The notes under the pieces were generated by a model that saw only the letters and a list, made by a program, of their open reading frames with translations, did not search any database and was not told the origin of the DNA. A stretch of DNA of 64,000 nt, from the NCBI RefSeq assembly GCF_041379945.2, contig NZ_JBFTXJ020000012.1, positions 62,001 to 126,000 on the forward strand, read 5' to 3'. The position numbers and the translations under genes are program-made. The number at the start of each line of letters is the position of its first letter. Position 1 is the stretch's first letter. Below are positions 55,517 to 64,000 of this stretch, piece after piece. This DNA is from Aneurinibacillus sp. REN35 (GTDB lineage: Bacteria; Bacillota; Bacilli; Aneurinibacillales; Aneurinibacillaceae).

Positions 55517-57406
55517 TTAATCATCTATAAATGTTTTAAACCAAAGCTCCAGACAAAGCGCACCCCAAATAACTCGCCCAAAATCCTTTTCTTCTTTTAT
55601 GGCTGCTTCCAAGGCTATAGGATCAAATATGCCTCGTTCCCTTGCTCCCTTATCTAATAACACCTCTTTAGCAAATTCACCTAAAGAATTTCTAAACCAT
55701 AAATGCAAAGGCACAGGAAAGCCCATCTTATCCTTACGATTGAATACTTGTTCAGGTATAAGATTCTTAATTACCTTTCTAAAAAGATACTTGGGTTGAC
55801 CACCTTTGAATTTAATAACTGGTGGAATGCTCGATAACAACTCAGCAATACGATGATCTAACAAAGGAACACGCGATTCCACCCCCCATGCCATGCTTGT
55901 TCTGTCTTCCACATGGAGTAAAGCAGGTAAATGAACCTTCATATCAAAGTAAAGCATCCGATTCAAAAAGGATTCAGCATTAGATCCATGGAATAAGTCC
56001 TGAAATGAATGAAAGACATGTTCATTATTGTTAATAATATCAGAATTATAAATATGTTTTACATCACCTGAACGATTCATTAGTCTAAAATATCTCTGAT
56101 CCTGTGAATCGAAAAGCCCTTCGCTCCAAAAGTACTTCAACATAGGCGTATATTGTTTTAACATAGGCAAACTAGGTATAATTGAACGTAAAGTGGCTGC
56201 ATAATTGTTACGTTCATCAGTTTCTTCAATAGCCCCCTTAAGACACTCCTCTAGATAACCAACAAGGTATCGGGTATACCCACCAAATATCTCATCCCCT
56301 CCTTGTCCTCCTAATACTACTTTTACATGTTCAGAAGCTAACTGGGATACCATAAATTGAGGGAATACACCAGGTCCAGCAGAAGGCTCATCCATATGAT
56401 AGATAATTTTAGGAAGAACATCTACAAAGTCAGCCCCCGTAGGATATGTTTCAAGATACTGAGCACCCGATTTTTCCGCTACCATCCTAGCATACTGGGT
56501 TTCATCAAATCTTTCTCCCTCGTCAAAAGCTCCCGTAAATGTTTTAAGCTTATCACCTGTAATATTAAAGGCTGAAGCAAGACTAACAATTGTACTAGAA
56601 TCCAAACCTCCTGATAAATGGGCTCCCAAAGCCACATCGGAACGCAAACGAATTTTCACTGCATCTTCTAATAAAGTCCTCAACCTATCTAAAAAATACT
56701 CCTCTGTATGATCAGTATCAATATCAAAATTAACATCCCAATATTTAAGATTGTCTAAGATTCTTCCTTCCTCATTTATAATTAAATAATGACCAGGAAG
56801 CAATTTATTGATACCCTTAAATAAAGTATGCTCACCTGGAACTGTTTGAAATACTAAATATTCTTGGATCGCTTTGTAGTTTGGTTGCTTCTTTATAAAA
56901 TCAGTGGCTAATATAGCCTTTATCTCTGATGCAAAGATAAATGTGTTAGACTCTTTCCAGTAATAAAAGGGTTTTATCCCCATCCGATCTCTAGCACAAA
57001 ACATTATTTTTTTTCTGTCATCCCAAATAGCGAATGAGAACATTCCTATAAAATATTTAACACAATCTACACCGAACTCTTCGTATGCATGTATAATTAC
57101 TTCTGTATCTGTATAGGTACGAAAGCGATGCCCTTTACCCCTCAAACTTTGGGCTAACTCTAAATAATTATATATACATCCGTTAAATGTTATCCAGATG
57201 GTACCATCTTCATTAGATAAAGGCTGTTTTCCGCCCTCTGGGTCAATAATAGCTAGGCGACGATGACCTATCCAAATATTTTCCTTTGAAGCAAACCACT
57301 CTCCGCTTCCATCAGGGCCTCTATGGTTTAGCACATCTAGCATTCTTCTTCCATTGTCTTTTATAGATAGATGACTATTAGCTATAATTCCTGCAATTCC
57401 ACACAT
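55517..57406 (-). CDS. asnB: Second asparagine synthase-family amidotransferase
   Basis: A 629-residue paralogue of the next gene downstream. MCGIAGIIA gives the Cys-2 nucleophile; RGPDGSGEW and NGCIYNYLEL follow. The PP-loop is LSGGLDSSTIVS. Motif order and length parallel the neighbour, so the pair is a tandem duplication that has diverged, 36 bases apart. Two such enzymes in one polysaccharide cluster suggest two amidation sites in the repeat unit, or one subunit of different substrate choice. Confidence 0.87.
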   Translation of the reverse strand: MCGIAGIIANSHLSIKDNGRRMLDVLNHRGPDGSGEWFASKENIWIGHRRLAIIDPEGGKQPLSNEDGTIWITFNGCIYNYLELAQSLRGKGHRFRTYTDTEVIIHAYEEFGVDCVKYFIGMFSFAIWDDRKKIMFCARDRMGIKPFYYWKESNTFIFASEIKAILATDFIKKQPNYKAIQEYLVFQTVPGEHTLFKGINKLLPGHYLIINEEGRILDNLKYWDVNFDIDTDHTEEYFLDRLRTLLEDAVKIRLRSDVALGAHLSGGLDSSTIVSLASAFNITGDKLKTFTGAFDEGERFDETQYARMVAEKSGAQYLETYPTGADFVDVLPKIIYHMDEPSAGPGVFPQFMVSQLASEHVKVVLGGQGGDEIFGGYTRYLVGYLEECLKGAIEETDERNNYAATLRSIIPSLPMLKQYTPMLKYFWSEGLFDSQDQRYFRLMNRSGDVKHIYNSDIINNNEHVFHSFQDLFHGSNAESFLNRMLYFDMKVHLPALLHVEDRTSMAWGVESRVPLLDHRIAELLSSIPPVIKFKGGQPKYLFRKVIKNLIPEQVFNRKDKMGFPVPLHLWFRNSLGEFAKEVLLDKGARERGIFDPIALEAAIKEEKDFGRVIWGALCLELWFKTFIDD

Positions 57407-57438
57407 ATGAATGTACCTCTCTGTAATAGATTACTTAT

Positions 57439-58647
57439 CTAAAGTTCGTTATAAATCCTAAGTAATTTCTGTCCTTCTACATCCCAGTTTAACTCTTTGG
57501 CTGCTTTCTCACTATTTTTCCTAATATTAATTAGTTTTTCTTGAGATGAGAAAAACTCTTGAATTGCCTTACCAAATGCTTCAGGAGAAGCCATATTGGC
57601 CGTAAAAATACAACCATATTTCTCCTGAATAAATCGGAAAAAAGGCAAGTCTTCTGCGATGACAGGAACATGTGCAAGTATATATTCAAATAATTTATTA
57701 GGAGAACAATATAAGTGATTATCGTCTATCGGTTGATATGGAATTACACCAATATCAGCTCCTACTGAATAATACAACATTTCTTCACTTGGTACTTTAC
57801 CTAAGAAGAACACTTTTTTCTCGACTCCTAGATCTCTGGCTGTTTGCCTTAATGAAGCTTCATAATCACCATACCCTATTAAAGCTAGACAAACCTTCTC
57901 AGGAAAGTATTTTACACCTTTTACTAAGGTTTCTATATTCCGTTCAGGAGAAATCCAGCCCTGATATAGAACAACTTTCCAATCATCAGGTATACTACCT
58001 TTTTCTTTTAAGCGACTTGTGATTTTACTACTAAATCCCTTTGGTAATTCAGTGCAGTTCATAATTACCCTAGGCATATTAACTTTATATCTTTCAGCCA
58101 TTAAACCTGCTATAAATTGATTAACAGTTATTACAACATCTGGGTTATTTATATATTTTTTCTCATCTCTAAAGTATTTTTTTTGTAGTGAGATTGGCAG
58201 AACTTCCTGTGCGTAATATAGCTCATGTGCATCATAAACTAGTTTTGCACCTTTTTTACGGGCTGCTTGTATCCCCGCCTTGAGACATGGAAGGTCATGA
58301 ACATGATATACATCAGCTTCGAAACTTAACAATTTTGAAATCATAAATTGATCAAACGGAGTAATCTCAAAAAAAGTTCTAGCTAACTTCATAAACAATT
58401 TATTAACAAACATTTTCAACTTATCATTATTAGGAAGAATAGCCCTAATTTTCTTGAGTCTCTCATCATCCCAATCATACTTATATCTATAGATTTGTAT
58501 ACCATCTAAGATATAATGTTCTTCTTCTATACACTCAAACCCCGCTAGAAGTGTAACAGAGTGACCAGCTTGTATTAAAGTTTTTGCTTCTAATAAAATA
58601 CGGCGGTCAATCATCTGGCTATCTGGAGTGATCATTACAATTTTCAT
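57439..58647 (-). CDS. GT4 glycosyltransferase
   Basis: A 402-residue GT-B enzyme: VMITPDSQMIDRRILLEAKTLIQAGHSVTLLAG, DVYHVHDLPCLKAGIQAARKKGAKLVYDAHELYY in the N-terminal domain, and VVLYQGWISPERNIETLVKGV and LYCSPNKLFEYILAHVPVIAEDLPFFR in the C-terminal domain. The S-P-N-K-L-F-E-Y motif holds the catalytic-site glutamate. It lies 33 bases upstream of the second asnB. Sugar unknown. Confidence 0.86.
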   Translation of the reverse strand: MKIVMITPDSQMIDRRILLEAKTLIQAGHSVTLLAGFECIEEEHYILDGIQIYRYKYDWDDERLKKIRAILPNNDKLKMFVNKLFMKLARTFFEITPFDQFMISKLLSFEADVYHVHDLPCLKAGIQAARKKGAKLVYDAHELYYAQEVLPISLQKKYFRDEKKYINNPDVVITVNQFIAGLMAERYKVNMPRVIMNCTELPKGFSSKITSRLKEKGSIPDDWKVVLYQGWISPERNIETLVKGVKYFPEKVCLALIGYGDYEASLRQTARDLGVEKKVFFLGKVPSEEMLYYSVGADIGVIPYQPIDDNHLYCSPNKLFEYILAHVPVIAEDLPFFRFIQEKYGCIFTANMASPEAFGKAIQEFFSSQEKLINIRKNSEKAAKELNWDVEGQKLLRIYNEL

Positions 58648-58665
58648 TAAAACACCTCTGTCGAA

Positions 58666-59760
58666 CTAATTTCTTCTACTTATTACATTCCTTTTATTAA
58701 TCCCTATGTAATAGTGACTATATGGAAAAAAACTGATTATATAAACAAAAAGGTAACTCCCGACAAGTGCCATAAAAAGAACTATAGGATAAAAAATCCA
58801 CTGATTACTGTAGACGTTTATCAATTGCAACTTCTGAACCGTAATTGAAATTATTAGAGGATGGATTAAGTATATGCCAAAGGAATAAGCTCCTAGCGAT
58901 TCAATTACCTTAATAAGAGTTGTATGGATAGAGCTTTTAATTTTAAAAATAAAGATAAACGTTATAATATAATAAAATGGTTCTAACATTCGAGGAATTA
59001 CCAAGAATAGATAAGGCACACTTTCGAAAAACGGATTTTTAGAAAGACCATATAAGAACAATGCGGCCATTATTATTGTGAAACTAACGAAGATAATAGA
59101 AAGTCGACTGCCATTTATACTAGTTATTATTTTCTTAAAGTTGTCAAAATTACATGCTATATATATACCTGTTGAAAAATAAAATAAGTATGAAAACACC
59201 TGTATATAATTAGCCATTTGAATGACAGATGGGACATTTAAGACTAATAAAATATATATTAAATTCAAGATTAATTGGATAAAAAAGGCGGTTAATACAA
59301 AAGCTGTAACTTCATTTCTCTTCTCAGCAAATATATAAAGTTTAATAACAAAGGGGTAAATAATATATAGTTGTACAATAAGAGCAAAATACCAAAGATG
59401 ATATGAAGCATTAGCCCAAAAAATCATTTTAAGTAACTGCTTAAAGTCAAAAATTAGGTCTTGATTGTTGAACCAAATATACAATATAGAGAATATAAAG
59501 TAGGCAGGAATAATACTTTTAAACCTTTTCCAATAAAATGATTTTAAGGAATATTCCTTATAATATCTATTTGCTAGCACCATTCCAGATATAAAAACGA
59601 ATAAAGGTACAGCAAAATGAACCAGCACATTCATAGTTACGTTCACAATTAAAATTAAATTAAGCTCATGTATCATCGAAAAATAAGTAGTTGTGTGAAT
59701 AAGTAAAACTCCAATTATCGCCATACCTCTAAGAAAATTGCCTTCTTTAATGTACTTCAC
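58666..59760 (-). CDS. Acyltransferase-3 family membrane protein
   Basis: A 364-residue protein with about ten membrane helices. The start, GNFLRGMAIIGVLLIHTTTYFS, has the R and H of the family; SFGIYLIHPLIISITVQ near the end is also typical. It probably acetylates a sugar of this polysaccharide. A very AT-rich gene. An upstream gap of 278 bases contains a possible promoter. Confidence 0.83.
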   Translation of the reverse strand: MKYIKEGNFLRGMAIIGVLLIHTTTYFSMIHELNLILIVNVTMNVLVHFAVPLFVFISGMVLANRYYKEYSLKSFYWKRFKSIIPAYFIFSILYIWFNNQDLIFDFKQLLKMIFWANASYHLWYFALIVQLYIIYPFVIKLYIFAEKRNEVTAFVLTAFFIQLILNLIYILLVLNVPSVIQMANYIQVFSYLFYFSTGIYIACNFDNFKKIITSINGSRLSIIFVSFTIIMAALFLYGLSKNPFFESVPYLFLVIPRMLEPFYYIITFIFIFKIKSSIHTTLIKVIESLGAYSFGIYLIHPLIISITVQKLQLINVYSNQWIFYPIVLFMALVGSYLFVYIISFFPYSHYYIGINKRNVISRRN

Positions 59761-59906
59761 TTAACAGACACATCCTCAAGTTGAACTAGAAATGAAAAAG
59801 TTATAAAAATCGAGTTATCCGATTTCCTATAATACAGTTACAATGTTTTGAAAAAAGGGAATAAAGGAGAATAGATAAGATAAGAAAGAAAATGATATTG
59901 AAAGTG

Positions 59907-59934
59907 TTTATACATCCGATTTGTCAGTGTACAA
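59907..59934 (-). promoter_or_regulatory. Possible promoter inside the polysaccharide cluster
   Basis: TTGTAC, 16 bases, TATAAA on the minus strand, about 150 bases before the acyltransferase start codon. The gap 59761-60038 holds nothing else convincing apart from a ten-codon frame after AGGAGA. Confidence 0.4.
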
Positions 59935-60038
59935 AGCCTATCCAACTTCTATTCTTCTATTTTCGTTCATCATTCTCCTAAAAAGAATATTACAGTTAAG
60001 TCAGATGTATAATTATAAAATATGCTCTTTTACATGAT

Positions 60039-62363
60039 TTAGTAATCTTCTAGATATTGTTCAATTAATTGAGAATTTAATTCGGCTTTTCCAATTTGTC
60101 CGCCTTCAACCCCTAATTGTGAAATCCCATTATAAAAAATTAAATATTTGTTATTATCTTGAACAATGTTTAATCCATAATGAATCGCATTCCATTCCTT
60201 GGTCCAATCTCGATCAATATATATAGGATTATTTTTATAAGGAATAATTTCCTCCCCTGATATTTTGTACATATCTATATAGTGTTGATTTTTATTATTA
60301 CCTTCTATAAAAAGAATGTTACTTTCTTTAATTTTTACTCCACCTATGGTATAGTAACCATCTCCTTGTAGTATATTCTTAACAACAAGTGAAGAGGAGT
60401 CTGTCCACTCTTCCCCATCTTTAGAAGTACGGCGTTTAATTATAATCTGATTTTCTACTATTGTAGAATAGTACATCTCTAACAATCCCTGCTCTTGAAT
60501 TATAAAAGGATCTAATATCATATCTTCTAGCACTTGTTTCTCCACTTTCCACTTAATTCCGTCTGGAGAATAGGCAAGATATAGCCTATCATATGGCTTT
60601 GCAAAATATTTACCAGCAGAAAAATACATTAAATATCTTTTAGAAGGATTTTTGGTTTGCTTATTCTCCATAACAAATGGAAAAGAGTAGTTCCCCTGGA
60701 AAGGAAGGTTTCCTTCGTTAAATATTCTTCCTTGCTTAACCCACTTTATTCCATCGCTGCTAGTAGCTAAATGAATTCTCCATCGCATATCTTCCCCATA
60801 AGCACAATAATACAAATAATATATCCCATCAATTTTAATTACTGAAGGATATTCTACGTGTTTTGAACCTTCTGATTGTGGAGATATGGAAACTATTGGA
60901 TTACGAATCTCGTTTTTGAATATGTTTGGAGGAAGTTCATTAAGCCATTTAGCCGGAACTAACTTTTTGGAGTTTTTCCAACGTTCAGCATAGGTTAAAA
61001 ATTCACTGGAATTTGTTACTTTTCCTATAAGTTCAACCAAAATCTGATTATCATCTAAATATTTCTCGTCAACTGCGGATTCTGATTTCTTTTTGCTTAA
61101 AAAACTACTAATAAACTCTTCTTTGATTTTAAATCGCACTTTCTTTATTGAAGGTGAATAATTTAAAGAACCCAATAACCAGTATTCATTTTCATCGTAT
61201 AGATGAATGTCTAATTTCCCTTGCTCTTTCATTTTATAGGTTACTTCTATGTAGGTTTCTTTAAATTTTTTTGTTTCTGCTAACCAAACAAATTTAAATG
61301 GGGAGTGATTAAGTTGGCCCTTTACTCCATTTATTATACGATAGTGATCAGAAACTGAATTAATTCTGCTTCCCCAGTTCATATTTATAGTATCAGGCCA
61401 AATATAAAAATTATGATTTATATTATCATCTTCTTTTGTCCCAACCGCTACTTCAGATATAGTTTTTTCATTATCCCCATTTTTTCCAATAAGCTTAATC
61501 CCATAAACTGAAGCAACTCCTTCACCAATAAATCGACCTATTATTTCTGTTCGAACTGGTGCTAAACTATACGAAGAAGCAGGATAGTTAAGTGGAGAAA
61601 TTTTTGTATCATAATCCTTTAAAAGCGGTTCAAATCTTCTTACTGAGTTTTGGAATAAAATCTCGGCTTCTGGATTATTAGTAATTATTGAGTAATCATG
61701 CAAAGCTAACATACTAACTAAGGCACCATTTAAAACCCTTGAAGGCACCTTAGTAGGGTATTCCTCAAAAAATGGACCTTCTTTTTCAAAACGTGTAAAT
61801 CCTCCATACTCTAAGGGAACTTTGTAGGAAAGGAAAATTTTATCTGCAGCATTTCTATACTTCAAACTCCCTGTCTTTTCATAAAGGTAAGAAAATAACT
61901 CTAGGGAAATCCCTTGAGTTAAAGCTGAATTCCAAGGTGCCTTTAGAGAGTAAGGATAATAAGGCGCAAAATCAAAATTAAAGGGGAAGAATAATGCTCT
62001 ATCCACTTGCTTAGAATTAGCTAAAAGCCATTGAGCATGTTTCTCTGCGGCAGTTATATTATTATCTAAGGCTAAAATTAATCCATCCATCGCAACTTTA
62101 GTAGGATTAGCTACCGACTTCCCTTCAGTTTTCCATCCCATTTTTGGCTCTACATAAGGATTAACGCCATCTCCATTATCCTTGGATCCAAAAATAATTC
62201 TATAGAAGTTTTGCTTGTAGAACTGAGGTAGCACTAACTCCTGCGCTCGGTCAAATTTAGAGTTATTTTGAATTCCTAAAGTGCAACGAGGAGAAATAGT
62301 AAATATAAAGATAAAGATAAAAAACATCAGCGAATAAAACTTTACTTTTTTACTTAAAATCAT
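60039..62363 (-). CDS. Exported glucuronyl C5-epimerase domain fused to GH43-like propeller
   Basis: A 774-residue exported protein (signal MILSKKVKFYSLMFFIFIFIF to about residue 29). Residues about 40-250 match the C-terminal domain of D-glucuronyl C5-epimerase: WNSALTQGISLELFSYLYEKTGSLKYRNAADKIF, then FFEEYPTKVPSRVLNGALVSMLALHDYS (W-x-x-A-L-x-Q-G and E-E-Y-P...V-L-N-G). Residues about 255-480 are a beta-domain of unknown kind. Residues about 500-770 form a five-bladed propeller as in GH43/GH68: VEYPSVIKIDGIYYLYYCAYG, RIHLATSSDGIKWVKQG, LYLAYSPDGIKWKVE, and EEWTDSSS. It likely acts on exported uronic-acid polymer. The fusion is one I cannot match to a described enzyme. Confidence 0.72.
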   Translation of the reverse strand: MILSKKVKFYSLMFFIFIFIFTISPRCTLGIQNNSKFDRAQELVLPQFYKQNFYRIIFGSKDNGDGVNPYVEPKMGWKTEGKSVANPTKVAMDGLILALDNNITAAEKHAQWLLANSKQVDRALFFPFNFDFAPYYPYSLKAPWNSALTQGISLELFSYLYEKTGSLKYRNAADKIFLSYKVPLEYGGFTRFEKEGPFFEEYPTKVPSRVLNGALVSMLALHDYSIITNNPEAEILFQNSVRRFEPLLKDYDTKISPLNYPASSYSLAPVRTEIIGRFIGEGVASVYGIKLIGKNGDNEKTISEVAVGTKEDDNINHNFYIWPDTINMNWGSRINSVSDHYRIINGVKGQLNHSPFKFVWLAETKKFKETYIEVTYKMKEQGKLDIHLYDENEYWLLGSLNYSPSIKKVRFKIKEEFISSFLSKKKSESAVDEKYLDDNQILVELIGKVTNSSEFLTYAERWKNSKKLVPAKWLNELPPNIFKNEIRNPIVSISPQSEGSKHVEYPSVIKIDGIYYLYYCAYGEDMRWRIHLATSSDGIKWVKQGRIFNEGNLPFQGNYSFPFVMENKQTKNPSKRYLMYFSAGKYFAKPYDRLYLAYSPDGIKWKVEKQVLEDMILDPFIIQEQGLLEMYYSTIVENQIIIKRRTSKDGEEWTDSSSLVVKNILQGDGYYTIGGVKIKESNILFIEGNNKNQHYIDMYKISGEEIIPYKNNPIYIDRDWTKEWNAIHYGLNIVQDNNKYLIFYNGISQLGVEGGQIGKAELNSQLIEQYLEDY

Positions 62364-64000
62364 TTTCCTTCTCCCCGTTTAAATGCTGATAATTCTCACA
62401 TATCTTATTTGATAAAACTCTATAACTAAAGTTTTCTCTCGCATATGCGCTGATTTTTTCCTTTTCATAAAGGTCAATATTTTTGATAACTTTCAATATA
62501 GCTTCTGACAGTGCCACAGGATTTTCTTTTTCACATAGTTCTCCTAAAAAATCCTCCTTAATGATGCTTTCTGGTCCACCACATCGTGTGGCAACTGAAG
62601 GTTTCCCGGAAGCCATAGCTTCAATCAAGACTACCCCAAATGTTTCCACTTTGCTTGGAAGAACAAATATATCACATTCTTCTCTCATAATTCGGGCAAC
62701 TTCACTTCTAGGTTTTAAACCTAACATTTTGCATGAATCTTGTAACCCTAAATCTTTTATTCTTTCTTCAACTGCTTTAAATAAAGAACCGTCCCCTACA
62801 ATTTTTAGTGAGATATTAGGTACCTCTTTTTTCGCTCTATAAAATGCCTCTATTAGACCAAGAGGATCCTTTACTTCCTCTAAAAATCCTACATACACAA
62901 GCTGTATTTCTTTTTTGTGTTTCTGCTCGGTAGCTTGGTAATAAAAGTCACTTGTGGAAACGCCGTTATAAAGAACGTCTATCTTATTAATGGTATCCTC
63001 ATCAGAGTAATAACTCTTTACCTCATTTGCTAAAGCATCACTTACACACCATACCCGGTCTGCTTTTTGAATAGCATTAAGTGTTAATTGCCTAATTATT
63101 GACCTTCCCGTAAGATAAGTAAATGGACCTGTATGTTCAGTAATAACAAAAGGAACTTGGAACTTCTCAGAAACTTTCAATGCAGCATTTCCATCTAAGT
63201 ATCCAGTATGCGCATGTATGGCATCAAATTTGAATTCTTTCCATACGCGCTCAATAACAGACATTACAGCCGAACTATAAAGCCAAGCATGGAAGTGAAA
63301 TGGGATTAAAGGAACACCTACCCGATAATAAGGATACAGTACAGGTACACCTTCATAATCTGTCCACTTTACTTGTCGGTTTGCAATAGGATAATGCTTA
63401 AAAGCTTTTAATATTTTAAAAGGGTTAATACCATTTAACCAATAAGGACGACAGGAAATGACCCTGGCGTCTATTTCTTCATACTCTCTTAATGCCTTTA
63501 CTTGTTCATGTACAAAAGGCCCACTTAGCCTTTGCTCTGGGTGAGGGAACATATGTGAAAGCACTAAAACTTTTTGAACTCTTCGCTGAGATATCTTTTT
63601 CCAGCGCTCCGCACTTTTAGAGGCTTCATAGTAAGCATCCTCTGCTTTTGAACGTTGTTGTTCTTTCTCCTCTAATAATCCCTTAACGATAATGTTCTCG
63701 GCCTCTTTACCTTCTAATGTATTCACAGCCTCACTTCTCTTACCTTCTATATCCTCTAGAATGGCATTTAAGAATGATACTTTTCTTTTCAGAAATTTTT
63801 GTGACTGTTGGTTTGCTTGCAGTATTTGTATAAGGCTTATCCCATCTTTTCTAAACTCTTTAAAAGAGTCATATAACCAAGTTGGTTTTGGGTATAAACC
63901 TCCCTCTTTAACCCATAAACCCCATGAGCGGTATATGTCCTTATGTTTTACTTTTAGCACATTCTGCCCTTTTTCTAGCTTCAAAAAGGGTACAATATTC
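62350..64000 (-). CDS. GT4 glycosyltransferase with N-terminal coiled coil, 5' end cut by window
   Basis: The frame stays open to the right edge; a TTG at 63984 is not a convincing start, so the protein is longer than the 550 residues seen. The visible part begins with an about 60-residue segment unlike GT4, then a coiled coil (about residues 60-135, rich in Lys/Glu/Ala), then the glycosyltransferase: VLSHMFPHPEQRLSGPFVHEQVKAL, IHAHTGYLDGNAAL, VPFVITEHTGPF, VYVGFLEEVKDPLGLIEAF, and EECDIFVLPSKVETFGVVLIEAMASGKPSVATRCGG with the E-x-x-x-x-x-x-E pair. It overlaps the next gene by 14 bases. A multi-domain transferase, sugar unknown. Confidence 0.84.
   Translation of the reverse strand, partial: NIVPFLKLEKGQNVLKVKHKDIYRSWGLWVKEGGLYPKPTWLYDSFKEFRKDGISLIQILQANQQSQKFLKRKVSFLNAILEDIEGKRSEAVNTLEGKEAENIIVKGLLEEKEQQRSKAEDAYYEASKSAERWKKISQRRVQKVLVLSHMFPHPEQRLSGPFVHEQVKALREYEEIDARVISCRPYWLNGINPFKILKAFKHYPIANRQVKWTDYEGVPVLYPYYRVGVPLIPFHFHAWLYSSAVMSVIERVWKEFKFDAIHAHTGYLDGNAALKVSEKFQVPFVITEHTGPFTYLTGRSIIRQLTLNAIQKADRVWCVSDALANEVKSYYSDEDTINKIDVLYNGVSTSDFYYQATEQKHKKEIQLVYVGFLEEVKDPLGLIEAFYRAKKEVPNISLKIVGDGSLFKAVEERIKDLGLQDSCKMLGLKPRSEVARIMREECDIFVLPSKVETFGVVLIEAMASGKPSVATRCGGPESIIKEDFLGELCEKENPVALSEAILKVIKNIDLYEKEKISAYARENFSYRVLSNKICENYQHLNGEKENDFK

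Noticed and set aside
1..64000. CRISPR arrays, tRNA or rRNA genes, transposases, phage genes
   Set aside because: None recognised; no regular direct repeats with spacers and no transposase or integrase motifs in any frame I read.

Overview
The window reads as chromosome of a motile, spore-forming, S-layer-bearing member of the Bacillales, most like the Aneurinibacillus/Brevibacillus/Paenibacillus side of the order. The basis is gene order and gene content, not a database search: a Bacillus-type comF-yvyF-flgM-flgN-flgK-flgL-yviE-fliW-csrA-hag block, degS/degU, sinI/sinR with a tasA operon, SLH and copper-amine-oxidase-like 'stalk' surface proteins, and an S-box riboswitch on metK. Nearly all genes lie on the minus strand, so they are transcribed from high to low coordinates. 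No rRNA, tRNA, CRISPR array or insertion sequence was recognised. Layout: 0-4 kb is an AT-rich flagellar glycosylation patch (nucleotide-sugar dehydrogenase fragment, two TPR-glycosyltransferases, a small coiled-coil protein). 4-11 kb is the late flagellar block, with a sigma-D promoter and a CsrA hairpin in front of flagellin. 11-16.5 kb holds thiol peroxidase, a transglutaminase-like lipoprotein and an abrB-like/comFA/comFC operon. 16.5-21.3 kb holds small membrane genes, degU-degS and metK with its SAM-I riboswitch. 21.3-28.3 kb is the most interesting part: a biofilm-matrix locus. A 43-residue SinI lies behind a Spo0A box and is followed by sinR. A six-gene minus-strand operon faces sinR (tapA-like, sipW, tasA, a second TasA-family gene, a TasA-like wall protein ending in LPDTA, and a class D sortase). 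A second SinR paralogue is divergent from the operon, and near-perfect GTTCTTT palindromes resembling SinR operators lie in the control regions. 28.3-35 kb holds a PilZ protein, an HD-GYP phosphodiesterase, phosphoglucomutase, CtpB-type protease and a phosphodiester-glycosidase-family protein. 35-46.5 kb is a cell-surface region: an SLH protein, a sigma-like factor, a ComK-like protein, a DUF4855/SH3 protein, a SLAP-domain protein, an acyltransferase, a TolC-like coiled-coil protein and a large presumptive S-layer protein with a long leader. 46.7-64 kb is a second AT-rich island that builds a Wzy-type surface polysaccharide: initiating sugar transferase, five glycosyltransferases counting the cut gene at the right edge, acyltransferases, two amidotransferases of the asparagine synthase family, an O-antigen-ligase-like polymerase/ligase and an exported glucuronyl C5-epimerase fused to a GH43-like propeller. 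Working picture: the window gathers the motile-versus-sessile decision (DegSU, SinIR, CsrA/FliW, a PilZ/HD-GYP pair), both outputs of it (glycosylated flagellum; TasA fibre that may be sortase-anchored) and the outer surface (S-layer, exopolysaccharide). The tasA-sortase locus is the best candidate for an undescribed system: it suggests a TasA-type fibre tied covalently to peptidoglycan by its own LPDTA protein and class D sortase.
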